Positions 40,850-53,182 of a stretch of DNA of 64,000 nucleotides are shown piece by piece. Origin of the DNA: Ornithodoros turicata (Eukaryota > Arthropoda > Arachnida > Ixodida > Argasidae). The notes beneath the pieces were generated by a model. That model had not been told where the DNA came from. It worked only from the letters and a program-made list of their open reading frames with translations, and ran no database searches. Where the stretch lies: contig NC_088201.1 of NCBI RefSeq assembly GCF_037126465.1, positions 63,820,879 through 63,884,878 of the forward strand, given 5' to 3'. Made by a program: the position numbers and the translations under genes. Each line of letters begins with the position of its first letter. The first letter of the stretch is position 1.

Positions 40850-43546
40850 GGTGTGGTTTGGGGCTGTTCGGTTAGTTTGGTCTGGGTGGTTTGTCAGGAG
40901 CCTGCCCAGTGACCTGTCATTTTCCCTGGACGTTGCGCGGCGTGCGGTGGTACGAAAGCCGGGCGGGAGCATTCAACTATTCTGTCATTCCATTGTAAGT
41001 ATATGTACTGTGTCTGTGTAGGACCGCATTGTCGATAAGTTATGCGTATCAATGCTACTGTCGTTGTGGCAGGTCAATTCATATGCTTTTGGGAAAAGGA
41101 GGATTCTATCACGGTCGTGCATGCACCGCCATGTTGTCGGTTATCCAGCACAAGCCGTGCTTGCCAACCGCGGTTAATATGGCGGCCACTGTTGCGTTCG
41201 TAGTTATCTCTAACAAAACGTAGTTACGTGTAATCTCCGCCCGTATGCCGTGCAAGGCTATTACGTAGTCGGATCATGTGTTTTTAATTGTTTTCACTTC
41301 GTGATTCGACTTTTCTGAAATTTTCTGTTGTATCATTTTATCACCCAGGTACTCAGACGCGTAACAAGTACGACGTCGTCAAGGTTGGATGCTACTCACT
41401 TGGGAGGACGGAGTCTTGAGCCACCATCGGATCACTGAGTTATCCAGGCGTTCTTCGAGGCGGCATAGCAGGGAGGGGTACCAGGTTTTGTATACACACA
41501 AAACACGCCTATTAAGGCTGCATATTGTCACCGAATAAGGTTCGCTTAGCGAAGCTTATTAAGTGACCCACAGTGACCGGAGAGGCGCTAATATACACTA
41601 CACAGGTGCAGGGGAACGGGGGGACATTCCGCTTTTAGCTTTGGTTTGTTAGGTATGTATCGCGCCGCAGTGCTCGGTATGCACTCCCAGCCTACGGTGG
41701 CTTTCGCGTTCCGACTGGTTAAGGGGGGGGGGGGGTCGTTAAGATGTCTTTCAGGTTTCCCGAGGACATCGAGACTCTGTTACACAGTGACTTTGGGATC
41801 TTCATGGTGTGGATTGAAGCAGACATTCCTCGAGTCCCACTACTGCCTGCCTAGCTGCCACATGGTTCGAGGCATCTTGAGTGGTATAAGTGGTATCAAA
41901 GTCTCTCGTTACTTTTAATTTTCTTTTGTCATACACGTGTTTCTGTATACCTAGAGGTTCCTGGATGCATTCACGTTGTGTGATCATAACAGCAATGTTT
42001 GGCAACTTCCAGGCCCGCTATTCTAAGATCCACTTAGCGGGTTAACGGAAGGCACGTTGCCATACAAGCATTTATCCTTCAACATTATGTTGTGTCGAGT
42101 TGTCTTTCCAGGTATGCTGCCCTCTTCTGCAGTGTAGAGCCGAACAATCAAGATCATTGACAGCCTTTCCAAACGGATGACCTGTACTTTTGATTGTCAT
42201 GATCAACCCGTTCCTTTGAAATGTTGCTTTTAGTTCAATAAAACGTCCGCTTATTGTTTCACCATCAACTTGTCTTTTTTCCTGTTTCTTCCTATATTGG
42301 GTGGGCGCTTTCATATTTCTGTACTTCGCGTGCCGTGACTGCTTTGGAACATATGTACTGTTTGGGACACGGTTGTCAAAAATATCCAGCCCGTGGCCCA
42401 GCAGTCCCGTATCGGCGATGTCGCGTAGGATGGAACTAGGACCATGTCGAGATGAGGTACGGGCTAGCACCTGACCTGACTTGGCTTAAAAAAAATATTT
42501 TTCGAACACGGAAAATGGTGCGGTTAAATGAAATTCGCTTTCAGAAATTTGCGTCCAGACAGTAGTGATAAGTTCGGATGGTAGTATCAGGAAAACATTC
42601 ACAGACAGACGCGATAACTGTAAGCGTTCGCGCGTCGCCACGTCACTTCGGTTTCTCCCTTTCCTGCTCGTTCCTCTCGCAGCTCTACGCAAACCTTGCA
42701 ATGAGAGCGTGACTGAAGGATGTGATTTGTTCCTGACTGAGATGGGTATGTTTGTACTCCCGTCCGCGTTTCTCCAGGACGTCAGTCGTGACGTTGCCCG
42801 CATACGTGAGGCCGACAACGGCAAGCCCTTTCACCATCACCACCATCACCACCCGTCCGCGCTCTCTACGTTACGCGTTGTGCGAGCAGTGTTGCATGCA
42901 CGTTGTGCACTTCGCGTGGAGGTCGGAGCGGTTTATGGGGAGATGTTTAAATTTCTGCTGTGCTTATGCTGGCGTAAAGCGTCAAAGAAAACCTTGAAAG
43001 TTGCTACAGATGCCAGTGAAATGAAGGATGGGGAAGACAACATTTTAAAGGGGGTGCTGAATAAACGCTATAATATTTTTTTATGGAGAATAGCACGACG
43101 TTCGGGACCTTGTGCTGGTGTGTGTGCGAGGCGGAGTATGAAAGGTTACTTTGAAAGGTTAGGTTATGTTATGAGTTGTACTTCTTATTCCACTATGAGT
43201 GTAAGGGAGACCGTGTCACGTGTGCTCTGATCAACGTTTAGACTGTGTATATTGAGGAAGGGGAATGCTATATGCTTGAGATGAAAATGTATAGTGCCGT
43301 GTTTCTCAGCCGTGTGCTATCATTATTTTACGGCTTGTGTATGAGACGCCGAATATTTGTCACCACAACCTGGTTCGTTGACTGTATTCATTCAGGGACG
43401 CGTTGCTGGCATCCCCTGAAGATCGCAGAATCGTAACGCCGCTCATTGCACGAGGACGGACGGCGTTACGATGCTGGCTAGTTCCATCTCAAATGAAACA
43501 AGCCCGTATATATGATGTCTGGAATGAGCGATAAAATATATATATA
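40850..43546. repeat. Repeat family U, copy 3, right part; start of right duplicate
   Basis: From about 40905 it is nearly base-for-base the same as 1-3545 but lacks the MITE at 1454-2347; the empty site is at 42352-42353. The 221-codon frame is again open (42565-43230), as expected in a recent duplicate, and is not evidence of coding. Ends in a TATATA run that is the empty site for the second MITE. Confidence 0.9.
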
Positions 43547-44103
43547 TATAAAGAGGGGAAAAAAGCCATTAAAGCAATAAGTAAATGACGCTAGACATGT
43601 TTGAAATTCAAACTTACAGATTAAGATGGCTTCTATGGCTGCACGTAGAGAAACAGATACTCATGGAACGATGCGACAGCACCAGAGGATACGTGTTTCG
43701 CCGTGTTTGCGGCTCGTCAGCCCTGGGTAGGTGCGCATTGTTCGGGATTGGCAAACCAGGGGTCACTCAGCGAGCGATATACACCTGAGAGGGTGACTGA
43801 GCACTCCTCTTATGCCACAGTGCAAGCCAGTGAATTATAAAGAGGGGAAAAAAGCCATTAAAGAAATAAGTAAATGACGCTAGACATGTTTGAAATTCAA
43901 ACTTACACATTAGGATGGCTTCTATGGCTGCACGTAGAGAAACAGATACTCATGGAACGATGCGACAGCACCAGAGGACACGTGTTTCGCCGTGTTTGCG
44001 GTTCGTCAGCCCTGGGTAGCTGCGCATCGTTCGAGATTGGCAAACCAGGGGTGACTCAGCGAGCGATATACACATAAGTGCCATCTGCTATGTGATAAAA
44101 ACT
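43547..44103. repeat. 289-bp tandem duplication, right duplicate only
   Basis: Units start at 43547 and 43836 (TATAAAGAGGGGAAAA), period 289. The left duplicate has one unit (4448-4719). Unit 1 ends with sequence (GAGGGTGACTGAGCACTCC...) that is absent from unit 2 and from the left copy. Confidence 0.9.
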
Positions 44104-44104
44104 A

Positions 44105-44289
44105 GTCAGACTTGGTGATAAACACAGGTAGTGCTGAGCAGTTAGTGATATCATTAATGTAGATGTTAAAAAGGAGCGGCCCGAGGACGCTACCCTGTGG
44201 AACACCGTTTGGAATTAACAAATTACGGGACTGATATCTATTGAGTTCCACATACTGACACCTTTTATTGAGGTAAGAGGGGAGGAGGG
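44105..44289 (-). pseudogene. LINE reverse transcriptase fragment, right duplicate
   Basis: Paralog of 4720-4904 with the same GVPQGSVLGPLLF and NIYINDI blocks on the minus strand (inside ORF 44377-44102). Differences are single substitutions (for example Thr for Ile after NIYINDI). Truncated and dead. Confidence 0.85.
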
Positions 44290-44688
44290 CAGTAGTACAG
44301 ATTCGTGCCCACACGAACCACTTTTTTCTAATCCAGTTCCAGGCATTTCTAATCCAACGCCGGCCAATTCTGATCAAGGCAAGCCACTTCTAAGTCTCTA
44401 GTTGGTCGGTCAGAGATACACCTCTTCACGCTCACTGATCGATCCAGGCTGTGCCCCTTCGCGGTGATCCCTCCAATGTCTACTTGATTGGCTACCCTTC
44501 ATTGCAACTCTATCAACTCATGTGCTCATAGACACCAAAATGGTCTATTCTATTCCTTCTATAAGTCTGCTCAGAGGATCCCAAATTGCTCACATGCCTA
44601 TTGGTCCAGGGGTGGTCACTTCCATTTATTTCTAAACCTAGTGATTGGCTCAGGATCCTATTGGCTACCTCTCATACATGCTCCCTAG
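44290..44688. repeat. Outer left arm of giant palindrome, right duplicate
   Basis: Inverted partner of about 54300-54667. Same CCAAT/ATTGG-rich content as 4905-5304. Cut at 44688 by the Mag-like LTR. Confidence 0.82.
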
Positions 44689-44911
44689 AGTGAGCGTAAT
44701 ACCTTCTCCCACCGCTTACAATTGGCAGCGCCCCGGTGCCAAGCCTCGCCCCCTCCCCCGTTGCTGGCCAGAGTCTTCTCCTGCCTTGCCTCGCGTGCGG
44801 ACGCACGCTCTCTCGTTCCTCAATAAACCAGTTATCATTATGTAGCCACAGTGACTCCAGCCTTATTCACCTTCATCCCTTCATCATTCTCATCATCACC
44901 CTACCCTCTCA
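44689..44911 (+). repeat. 5' LTR of Mag-like element, right copy
   Basis: Equivalent to 5305-5545; the first bases are AGTGAGCG, a mutated TGTGAGCG. Contains AATAAA near 44821. Confidence 0.85.
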
Positions 44912-45344
44912 TGGCTCAGTCGACCCACGGATCTCTGCCTCGGGAATCTGGCCTTCACTAGTCATTGAAGCCCAAGCCAGACTGCACCCTCACATGGCGC
45001 AGTCGACCCACGGACCTCTGCCTTAGGAATCCGACGTTCACTAGTCATTCAAGCCCAAGCCAGACTGCACCCTCACATGGCTCAGTCGACCCACGGATCT
45101 CTGCCTTGGGAATCCAGCGTTCACTAGTCATTCAAGCACAAGCCAGACCATACCCTCACATGGCGCAGTCGACCCACGGATCTCTGCCTCGGGAATCCAG
45201 TGTCCGCTAGTCCTTCAAGCCCAAACCAGACTGTACCTTCATATGGCACAGTCGACCCAAGGATCTCTGCTTCAGGAATCCAGCGTTCACTAGTCATTCA
45301 AGCCAAAACCAGACTGCACCCTCACATGACGTAGTCTACTTTCG
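44912..45344 (+). repeat. Tandem primer-site array, right copy (83 bp x 5 plus partial)
   Basis: Units at 44912, 44995, 45078, 45161 and 45244, partial at 45327; exact 83-bp period. Each full unit opens with a TGGC(T/G)CAGTCGACCCACGG-like tRNA-Ser primer site. One unit more than the left copy. Confidence 0.9.
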
Positions 45345-45688
45345 AATCTCAACATGGGCAAGCCCGCATCCGGTAAGTAGACAAGCTCAGAGGATCATCA
45401 GTCACCAGTCCAAGCCTAGCAGCCCCGCATCCCCGTCCCCTGCTGAAAAACCCCTACCCGTCCCCACGGCAGCCTCGCCACCCAAGACGGACATTACACA
45501 TTCCATGATGGCCGCCACTTGAACATTCGTCCCGCCATTGCATCATCTTTCTCGCCTGGCTTCCACGCCCGAGCATAGCAGCTTAGCATACGGCCCCTCG
45601 GTCATGTCGTCGCGGGTTCACATGACTTGCCATTTGCCCTTTCCGCTCCACTCCTTGGCCTTCAGTTCACGCTTCGTCTCGAAACGCG

Positions 45689-47806
45689 ATGGCGTCGCTC
45701 ATCAACTGCAACCCATTTTCCAGTATCACTCAGCTTGGTGATGCATCGGACGAAGCCCTCAAACAAGAACTGCGACATCGTGGGTTATCATGTCATGGTC
45801 GTCGAAGTGCCCTCATGCGCAGACTATGCGACTGTATACAAGAAGAACGAGGTGCTTGGCCCTTATCCGTCCAACCGCGTACCCAACAATCACCTACCGC
45901 CCTCTCGCAAATATTGTCGGAGTCTTCACAGCCTTCTCCCCAGTCAGTCACTCCGTCGTTGCTGCAAGTCACGACGATGCCCGACGTGTCACAGTCTATC
46001 CACACCTTTGAGGACAACCTCCGTCACTCGTCGAAGCAGTGGTTGAGCGAACTCGAATGCGCATGCAAGCTCGCACAGTGGTCTGACGAAGCCCTTCGAG
46101 CAATTGCTGTAAGCAAACTTCGTGGAACGGCCCGCAACTGGCACGACGCTCTTGGGAAACACTATGAAACGTGGTTATCTTGGAAAATGGCGTTCCAGAC
46201 TCAGTTCAGGGATGATCTCACGCTGATAGAATGGCAAGCAAAAATCTCTGAATGCGTTCAAAGTCCAGGGCAATCACTGGACAGCTACACGTTCGCCAAA
46301 CTCAAGCTCCTTGCCCGTTCTCTAGTTCCCTTGACTGAAAAGCAGCAAATTGACTATCTTCTTCAAGGACTTCAAGACCTCAACTTTGTGGCAGCAACTG
46401 TTGCCCAGCGACCAAAGACCGTTGCAGACTTCATTGACATCGTCACTGACCTCGAGAATAGCCTCATACATGCCCGACGTTGTCATCGCCTTACGTCTCA
46501 GCAACGGACTGACAGCCCACCTCAACCGCGAATGTCAACAACTGGATCGCAGATTCAAAATGGTCGCATGTCTTTGTCTACCTCCCCTAGTCACACTCTT
46601 CCATCTCCTGCGAGCGGCATCACGAACTCTTTGCTTGCTCGTTGCCAACGTATCTCTGCCTTGCCTACAGCTGAGCAGGAAGCGAAATACAAAGTGATAT
46701 CCGACCAATACGGAGCCCCACCGTTTCGTAGAGGACAAGATATTTCCACCGCTATGTGCTGCAAATGTAAAAATATGGGACATTTGGCATCCAAGTGCCC
46801 TGGTTCTATGGCTCGCCCTCAGCCCACCCAAGCTCAAGGAACTAATGTACCGCCGTCACAATCAGCACTTCACAGCACCCCAGCTGTTATGGATGGCTCC
46901 CAGCTACAGTGTTCCTTCTTTGAGGCCACCATCACAGGCCTTGGTACACACGACGCATTCCCAGACACAGGATCCAAGCTCACTCTCGTGTCCCAATCAC
47001 TTCTTCCCGCCCACATGGTCCTTCCATGGACCCAGCCTCCTCTGCATGTAGTAGGTGGTTCCTCAGTGCTGCCCATAGGTACTGCCATCCTTGAGATCAC
47101 CATCGGAAACGTCTCTGCCTTGGTCAAAGCAGCAGTTCTGACCAACAATGTGTTGCCCTTCATCATTGGTGAAGATTGGTTCGAAAATGCCAAAGCTCGA
47201 TTGATTTTCCAGCCACCCAAGCCAACCTACTTACAGCATGACTTCTCTTGCACTATCATACAGGCACGCCCCAAGGTTGCACCTCACGTGGTCAATGCTG
47301 TTATCCTTCAAGGTTCTTCCCTTGCCTGTACTGCTGGTGCTCCTATTCCTAAAGACTGCCTACAAACGGATCCCTTGCCTTCTGAGCAGGAACCTTCCTG
47401 GAAAGCCTTCAACCAGGAAGTACCTTTCAACATGCCTGAGGCCAACACCGAACCCCAGCCTTCAGCCCAGCCCACCGGTGTTATCTCAGTTTCAATTCAT
47501 AGTGAGCTTCCACCAGCCGCAATCGGAGCTCATCTGTCGCCAAGCCAACAGTCAGAAGTTCAGTCCATCTTAACAGGTCATCATCAAGTCTTCTCCCACC
47601 ATGAAGATGATATAGGCCACTACACGGGCACTGAACATCGCACTGACCTTTTGCCAAATACCACACTTTATAGCCACAGCCCGTACCGCTACGCTCCGGA
47701 TGACAGAAAATTTCTGGAGGAACAGACAGAAACTCCTGTCGCAAGACATTATACATTATGCTACAGGCCCCTGGGCGTTTCCTGTCGTTGTCGTCACCAA
47801 GGGTAA
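45689..47806 (+). pseudogene. gag-protease of Mag-like element, right copy
   Basis: 705-codon open frame from the ATG at 45689. Residues about 22-52 form a SAP-like motif (ALKQELRHRGLSCHGRRSAL), unusual in gag. A helical capsid-like region follows (HSSKQWLSELECA, then TFAKLKLLARSL). A CX2CX4HX4C zinc knuckle follows (CCKCKNMGHLASKC), then the aspartic protease with FPDTGSKLTLV. The last roughly 25 codons are out of frame relative to RT, showing a small indel near 47728. A live element would need this protein for particle assembly and processing; here translation cannot continue into RT. Confidence 0.86.
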
Positions 47807-48200
47807 CAGAAAGCGACTTTGTGTGAACTATGTGCCTTTGAACGAACGTACTATCAGTGTTGTTCAACCTTTGCCTCATGCGGATGACATCATCCAAGAC
47901 ATTGCCGGATGTGGATTCTTTGCTTCTCTCGATTTAAAAAGCGCCTCCTGGCAAGTGAGCCTTCGCCCAGAGGACTATGAAAAGACCGCCTTCATTACCC
48001 ACCATAGCACTTTTATGTGGACTCACATGCCAATCGGATTGAAAAATGCCCCGACGACGTTTCAACGTATCATGCAGTTTGTCTTTCGGGACCTCCAGCC
48101 TCATACTGGCAAGCATGGCATCCGTGCTTATTTGAACGATATTCTGATCTATGCTGACTCCATGCTGACTCCTTTGGCACCTCAAGAGCCTTCTCGATGA
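47700..48200 (+). pseudogene. Reverse transcriptase of Mag-like element, right copy
   Basis: 166-codon frame with WAFPVVVVTKGNRKRLCVNY, PLPHADDIIQDIAG, FASLDLKSASWQV (Tyr of AYWQ replaced by Ser) and IGLKNAPTTFQRIM. The catalytic block reads YLNDIL, the same Asp-to-Asn loss as in the left copy. The frame ends at 48198-48200 after a shift near 48160. Inactive. Confidence 0.87.
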
Positions 48201-48638
48201 AGTCCTTCATCTCTTGCAGTATAATGGCCTGAAGGTTTCGCTAAACAAGTGTTATTTTGGCCCCCCAGCATCAGAATCCTTGGATTTGTTCTCTCCAGTG
48301 AAGGGAAAAAGCCAGACCCTGACTGAGTGGAAGCTATGCTTCGGATCCCCCGTCCACATTCCCAGAAAGAAGTCTTCTCATGGGTCCAGACTGCAAACTT
48401 CTACCGCAGGTTCATTCCCAGCTTTTCCAGGGTTGCAGCTCCACTCCAAACCTTGATCAAGTCACTTGACTTCGCCTGGACAGAACAGTGTGAAGAAGCC
48501 TTCCCGACTATTTGCCGTGCACTGACCGAAGCCCCACTTTTGGCTAATTTCGAACCCTAAGCCCCAACAACTGTCACTACAGATGCTTCAGGAGCAGCAA
48601 TTGGTGCGGTTCTTTCCCAAGCACAAAACGGCCAGGAA
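48201..48638 (+). pseudogene. RT thumb and RNase H start of Mag-like element, right copy
   Basis: ORF 48327-48560 gives VFSWVQTANFYRRFIPSFS and the tether region, ending at a TAA (48558-48560) where the left copy has a Lys codon. RNase H TDASGAAIGAVL follows at about 48580 in the same frame. Confidence 0.82.
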
Positions 48639-49541
48639 GTGGTCATCGAATATGCGAGCAGAATCCTCACTCCAGATGAGCACAAGTTGCATAGCAACGT
48701 ATGGGAATGCATAGCTGTTCACTGGACCATCACAGTTAAGTTCCACCATTACTTCCTTGGCAAGAAGTTCACCTTGATCACCGATAACTGGACAGTCGCA
48801 TGCTTGACGAGAAATGTCAAACCCTCCCGTCGTTTCACAACTATCTTCATGGATCTTGTTGAGTTTGAATTCACAGTCCAGCACTGTCCGGGTCGTCAAA
48901 ATGTGGTTGCTGACCATCTGTCGCGTCTTTCATGTGCTCTCACGCAGTCTGAACAGTCTCTACGTGATCTCCAACGCCAAGACCCTGAATCCCAAAGCTT
49001 TTTCAAACAAGTTTCTGGTGCCGACAGTGAGACCCACTTCGTGGTCCTCGATGAGCTTCTTTACCGACAGCTGCCCTCGGGAAAGTTAGTCCTTGTAGCA
49101 CCGGCGTCAATGCGTCCTGCCATCCTTAGCGCCATGCATGACTCTGCGGGACACTTCGATATTCAACGAACCCTCAAGAGAGTTCAGGACCGTTCTTGGT
49201 GGCCCACCATGGAGCCCTCAGTGCGTAACTATGTGTCTTCCTGCCAACAGTTCAATCGACAGGTCTCGACTATTGCCATGGACCATGTCACCATGCCTGC
49301 ATTAGACAGTGTGCGTTATATCCTCAATGTAATTGACTTCGCTACCCGTTACATCATTCCAGGAGGAGTGAAGTTATTAACCATCTGCATCATGTTTTTT
49401 ACACTTTTGGGACCACCGATCACTGCATCTCAGATCATGGGTCAGCGTTTGAGCCGATCCAGTTCAAGGGTTTCATGCACCTTCATGGCATTGAGCTGCA
49501 CTACTCCACTGTACACAGACCCGAAGGCAACGGCCTCGTAG
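48639..49541 (+). pseudogene. RNase H and integrase N-half of Mag-like element, right copy
   Basis: 300-codon frame: RNase H (KLHSNVWECIAVHW), its connection region, integrase zinc domain with HDSAGH and SCQQF (second Cys lost, as in the left copy), and core MDHVTMPALD and VIDFATRYII. The frame then runs out of register; the second catalytic Asp (ISDHGS) lies in another frame near 49430. Confidence 0.85.
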
Positions 49542-50308
49542 AAAGAAGCAATGGAACTTTGGTCTCAACGCTTCGCAAACTGTGTGCAATCGAATCTTCA
49601 GCGTGGGAATCAAAGCTCCAGGAGGCAGCATTTGCCATCAACACGACAGTGAATTCCAACACAGGCTTCGCCCTTTTCGAACTTATGTTTGGGTATATTC
49701 CAAAGATCCCCTTGCAACAGCACTGCCCCGTCTAGCAGTCTTCACTCATGGAACATATCCTGGGCCTATCGTCCCAACGAAGCGAAGCAGCTTCTAACTC
49801 TGAAGCAGCTCAGACATCACGCAATGAAATCTACGACAGAACCCATCGTCCACATAACTACTCCATTGGAGACTTTGTATGAGTTCGTCGCCAAGAGCCT
49901 GTTTCAAACGAAAAGTTCGCCCCACCATTCAATGGAATTTACCAACTAGTGGTACAGCTTACGGACACTACATTCAAGGCCCTCCGTGTATCTCCCAGCA
50001 GCACACTCATTCTGAATCAGCCAAGGACTGTCCACGTGTCACAAATCAAGCGTTATGTTCAGCCTGTGTCACCAGTGGATCACATGGTCCCCATCCAGCC
50101 TGTGGATGAGCAGAGCTCCAGCACTCCTAGCAAACAAACGCACTACCTGGTGCCTCTCCAGGGCTACATCTACCCTCTTCGGACCGTCCAGTGCGTCAGC
50201 GCAGATTGCCAAGTCACCTACACAACAATGAACTCTGCTAGACCATCAATTATTATCTCTTCAGCCATTATGTATCTTTGGCACTGTTTTTCCTTTTTCA
50301 GTTTCTGA
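49475..50308 (+). pseudogene. Integrase core end and C-terminal region of Mag-like element, right copy
   Basis: VHRPEGNGLVERSNG with the catalytic-Glu region, then FELMFGYIPK and a stop at 49733-49735. The C-terminal part is in the frame 49949-50308 (VHVSQIKRYVQP). Same damage pattern as 9605-10460. Confidence 0.8.
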
Positions 50309-50342
50309 CATTTCTTGCTATATTTTTGAAGCTTTGCACTGT

Positions 50343-51851
50343 CCCAAGTGAAAAAACGTGCTTGGCCCAAGATCGGCTGAGAGGAGTTGGCCAACTAAGC
50401 CAACCTTGGCCCAAGGTAAGACAACATGGTTGGGAGGAGCTTGGCGATTGACAATGGCCTGAGACTGGCCATCCATTGGCCACCAACATAGGGCCAACCT
50501 TTCTGGCCAACCTGGCCAACGATGACCCATATATGGCCCTATCACGGCCCAGTGAGAAATTTTGCATGACAACGCTACCTCCCAGCGGCGAAACCAATAT
50601 TGGCGAAACACTGGGCCGACGTCTGCTTCCAACCTAAAAGTTGTCGGGCCAAGCTTGCAAAAAAAGCTTAGGCCAAGGTTGGGGATTGACAATGGCCTCA
50701 CTCGGGTCGACTTAGCCGGCACAAGCTCGGGCCAATGTAGAGGGCCGACCTGACAGATGTAGGGCGGATGTCTGGCCAATAAGGAAGCAAGAAAGAATTG
50801 ATGTTCTGATTGGGTATGAAGCAAGATAGGGAAGCTAGCTTGGGTACTGATTGGGTAAACGTGGGCCCTAAAATGGCCCATGGAACAACACCTGTGCATG
50901 GGCCAACCACGGCCCGTTGCAAAAAAATGCATGACCCAACTCACTCAATTGTCTCGCGGCGTAGGGTAACGGCGTAGGGGGAGAATCGTAAAAGCTCGCA
51001 ATATCACTAGAATCAAACAGGTCAGTATAAAGAAAAGAAATTGCATTTCTTTCCTGAGGAAGAACAGCAGATACTATACGTAGGTTTGTCTCTGCGAGCT
51101 TCCACAAATTCGAGAGTCCTGCTCGCGTGTGAGTCAAAATGAAGGGTGAGGTGTGTAAGTTTAATTTGATGCATACACAACACTGAAATGAGGTATTGCT
51201 TGTCGTATTAGCTCACCATGAAGATAATGTCTCTGTTTCTTACTGCTTTTGGTTTGAGACAATCACTTGGCCAATCGAAAGTTGAACTTACGCAGTGCTA
51301 CACCATTCCGCGTTTCCCTCTCGAGGCAACGTTCTGAGATTGAATCGTGCTTGGCAAGTGCTTGGCCAACGAGCTCGGTACAGAGCTTTCTTGCTACAGA
51401 TCGGTCCTGGCCGAGGGCTTGCCAAACCTTGCTCTGCCTATCACAATGCAACATATAGAGGGCGTTAGAGGACCCTTTATCTTTTTCATATGGCGTATGT
51501 GACTCTTCTGTGACAGTTTCAACGACTAGAACAGAGTCTACATGACTGTCTCAATCTTAGGTAATATGTGCACTCCCAGGAACTGATTGAAATCGTCATA
51601 AAGAGACATCATTGGCCACTTACCTTGGTACTACGTGAAGATGAGTTCGGTAACCGACTGACGGCAAGCTACGGGGTGGCGTCCCGTCGGCACGGGCTGC
51701 TGACCCACCGTCATTGGCCAGGTTCTTGCCGACGTAGTTGGCAGTTAACGTTGCCCAGACTTTAGAACATGACTGGCTGGCCGACTTAGTTGGCTGCCAA
51801 CTGGTCCCCGACTTTCTGCCGAGAGTCGGCCGTCTGCCAATTTCAATTGGG
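50343..51851. mobile_element. TTGGCC-rich CCCA...TGGG element, right copy (1509 bp)
   Basis: Begins CCCAAGTGAAAAAACG and ends CCAATTTCAATTGGG, flanked by GT at 50341-50342 and 51852-51853. The empty site is in the left copy at CACTGTGCCACC (about 10489-10500). Same family as 10792-12043 but inverted and longer by about 240 bp at its left end. The sub-terminal match point CCCAGCGG inside this copy is exactly where the left copy terminates. Confidence 0.87.
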
Positions 51852-51892
51852 GTGCCACCAAGAGCAATTGGTCTCTTCGGAGAAGGGTTGGA

Positions 51893-52109
51893 TGTGAGCG
51901 TAGTACCTTCTCCCCCCGCTTACCATTGGCGGCGCTCCGGTGCCAAGCCTCGCCCTCTCCCCTGGCCAGAGTGTTCTCAAGCCTTGCCTCGCGTGCGGAC
52001 GCACGCTCTCCCGTTCGTCAATAAACCAGTTATCATTATGTAGCCACAGTGACTCCAGCCTTATTCACCCTCATCCCTTCATCCTTCTCATCATCACCCC
52101 ACCCTCACA
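51893..52109 (+). repeat. 3' LTR of Mag-like element, right copy
   Basis: 217 bp, same length as 10534-10750; AATAAA at 52020-52025; purine tract upstream (GGAGAAGGGTTGGA). Confidence 0.87.
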
Positions 52110-52271
52110 ATTGGTTCATAATTCCAGCTGTTTCATAGACAACCACTGGTTGGTGAATTCCATTCATTGCTGGACCAAACCGCACGAGGGAACAGAATGT
52201 GACAGACGTATTAGTTCCCTTCCGAACATCTTCTGAATCAAAAAAGAACATTATGAGCTTCACTATTTGCA

Positions 52272-52568
52272 TCACCCGTTTAAACTTACATATTCACAGC
52301 TTCCGTAAGGGTAGGATTCGATATCATTGCAGAGGTATCGCTTGTCGTTGTATGCCATCAAACTTCTTTTGACGTTTCTGGTGGTGTACGTGCGCTGTTT
52401 CTTTCCAACTATTGACACTGGCTCATCCGATATGCTCGTGTGGTTGAACAAGGTCTCGCAGTATGTCTCGTGAAGGCGGTGCTTGCATACAATATTCTTT
52501 TTGACCGCTCTAGCTCTTGCAATTTGGATTTCTGAGGAAAACTTACACACACTGGCTTGATGTAACAA
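52272..52568 (-). pseudogene. PolB C-terminal fragment, palindrome left arm, right duplicate
   Basis: 98-codon frame parallel to 12463-12167: KRSLMAYNDKRYL and SYPYGSCEY blocks of protein-primed type-B polymerases. A few substitutions from the left duplicate; truncated by the hammerhead-bearing insert. Confidence 0.75.
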
Positions 52569-52586
52569 TGAAACAAAATGTAATAT

Positions 52587-52620
52587 GACATTTCGATGCC
52601 TTTTCGGACATCATCATCAG
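52587..52620 (-). ncRNA. Hammerhead ribozyme core, minus strand, right duplicate
   Basis: Minus strand: CTGATGA, stem II GATGTCC/GGCATC with loop GAAAA, then GAAATGTC. One core-flanking base (ATGTC for ACGTC) differs from its partner. Confidence 0.55.
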
Positions 52621-52642
52621 AATGAAACATTTCCTTTTCATT

Positions 52643-52676
52643 CTGATGATGATGCCCGAAGAGGCATCGAAACGTC
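52643..52676 (+). ncRNA. Hammerhead ribozyme core, plus strand, right duplicate, best preserved
   Basis: CTGATGA, then a perfect 6-bp stem II (GATGCC / GGCATC) closed by CGAAGA, then GAAAC and GTC. All conserved core nucleotides of the hammerhead are present. Stem III is the minimal ACGT type, which in Penelope-like elements is thought to work as a dimer. Faces the minus-strand core 22 bp away. Confidence 0.65.
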
Positions 52677-53182
52677 ATATAACATTTTGTTTCATTGTTA
52701 CGTCAAGCCAGTGTGTATAAGTTTTCCTCATGATGTCCCCTGGCTTTTGGTCTATCTTCAATTTGGATTTCTCCAGCTAATTCGATGGAGGATAAGAAAA
52801 TCCGTGTCAAAGTAACAGGTAATCACTAGACAAGTGAGCTTACTTAATAGTGTTTCATAGTAGAATGAATACATAGTTAATTTAATAAAAATCGCATCAC
52901 ACTTTTCTTTTGCACATTTCGTACATGACACAATCCAGGGACAAAATTTCCATCCTCATGCATTCTGCCCGACTCCCGAGACGACTCACCGTCTCCTCAT
53001 CGTAGGCTACTCGGATATCGCGCTTGTTAAATTTATTTAAAAGCGTTCTCCCGAAGACTGCGTTATTTGAGAGTTGATATAATTTTTTTTAATGTCGTGC
53101 CCGAGGCAACGCGTGCCGAGGAATGCGTGAGGATGGAAATTTTGTCCCCGGATTGTGTCATGTATGAAATGCGCCAAAGAAA

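Larger units (their letters stand above)
44689..52109 (+). mobile_element. Decayed Mag-like Ty3/gypsy retrotransposon, right copy
   Basis: Paralog of 5305-10750 with the same flanks, so the insertion predates duplication. It keeps the gag zinc knuckle and the protease-RT linker lost from the left copy, has five primer-site units, and is interrupted before its 3' LTR by the TTGGCC-rich element at 50343-51851. Its stops and frameshifts are mostly different from those of the left copy. Confidence 0.88.
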
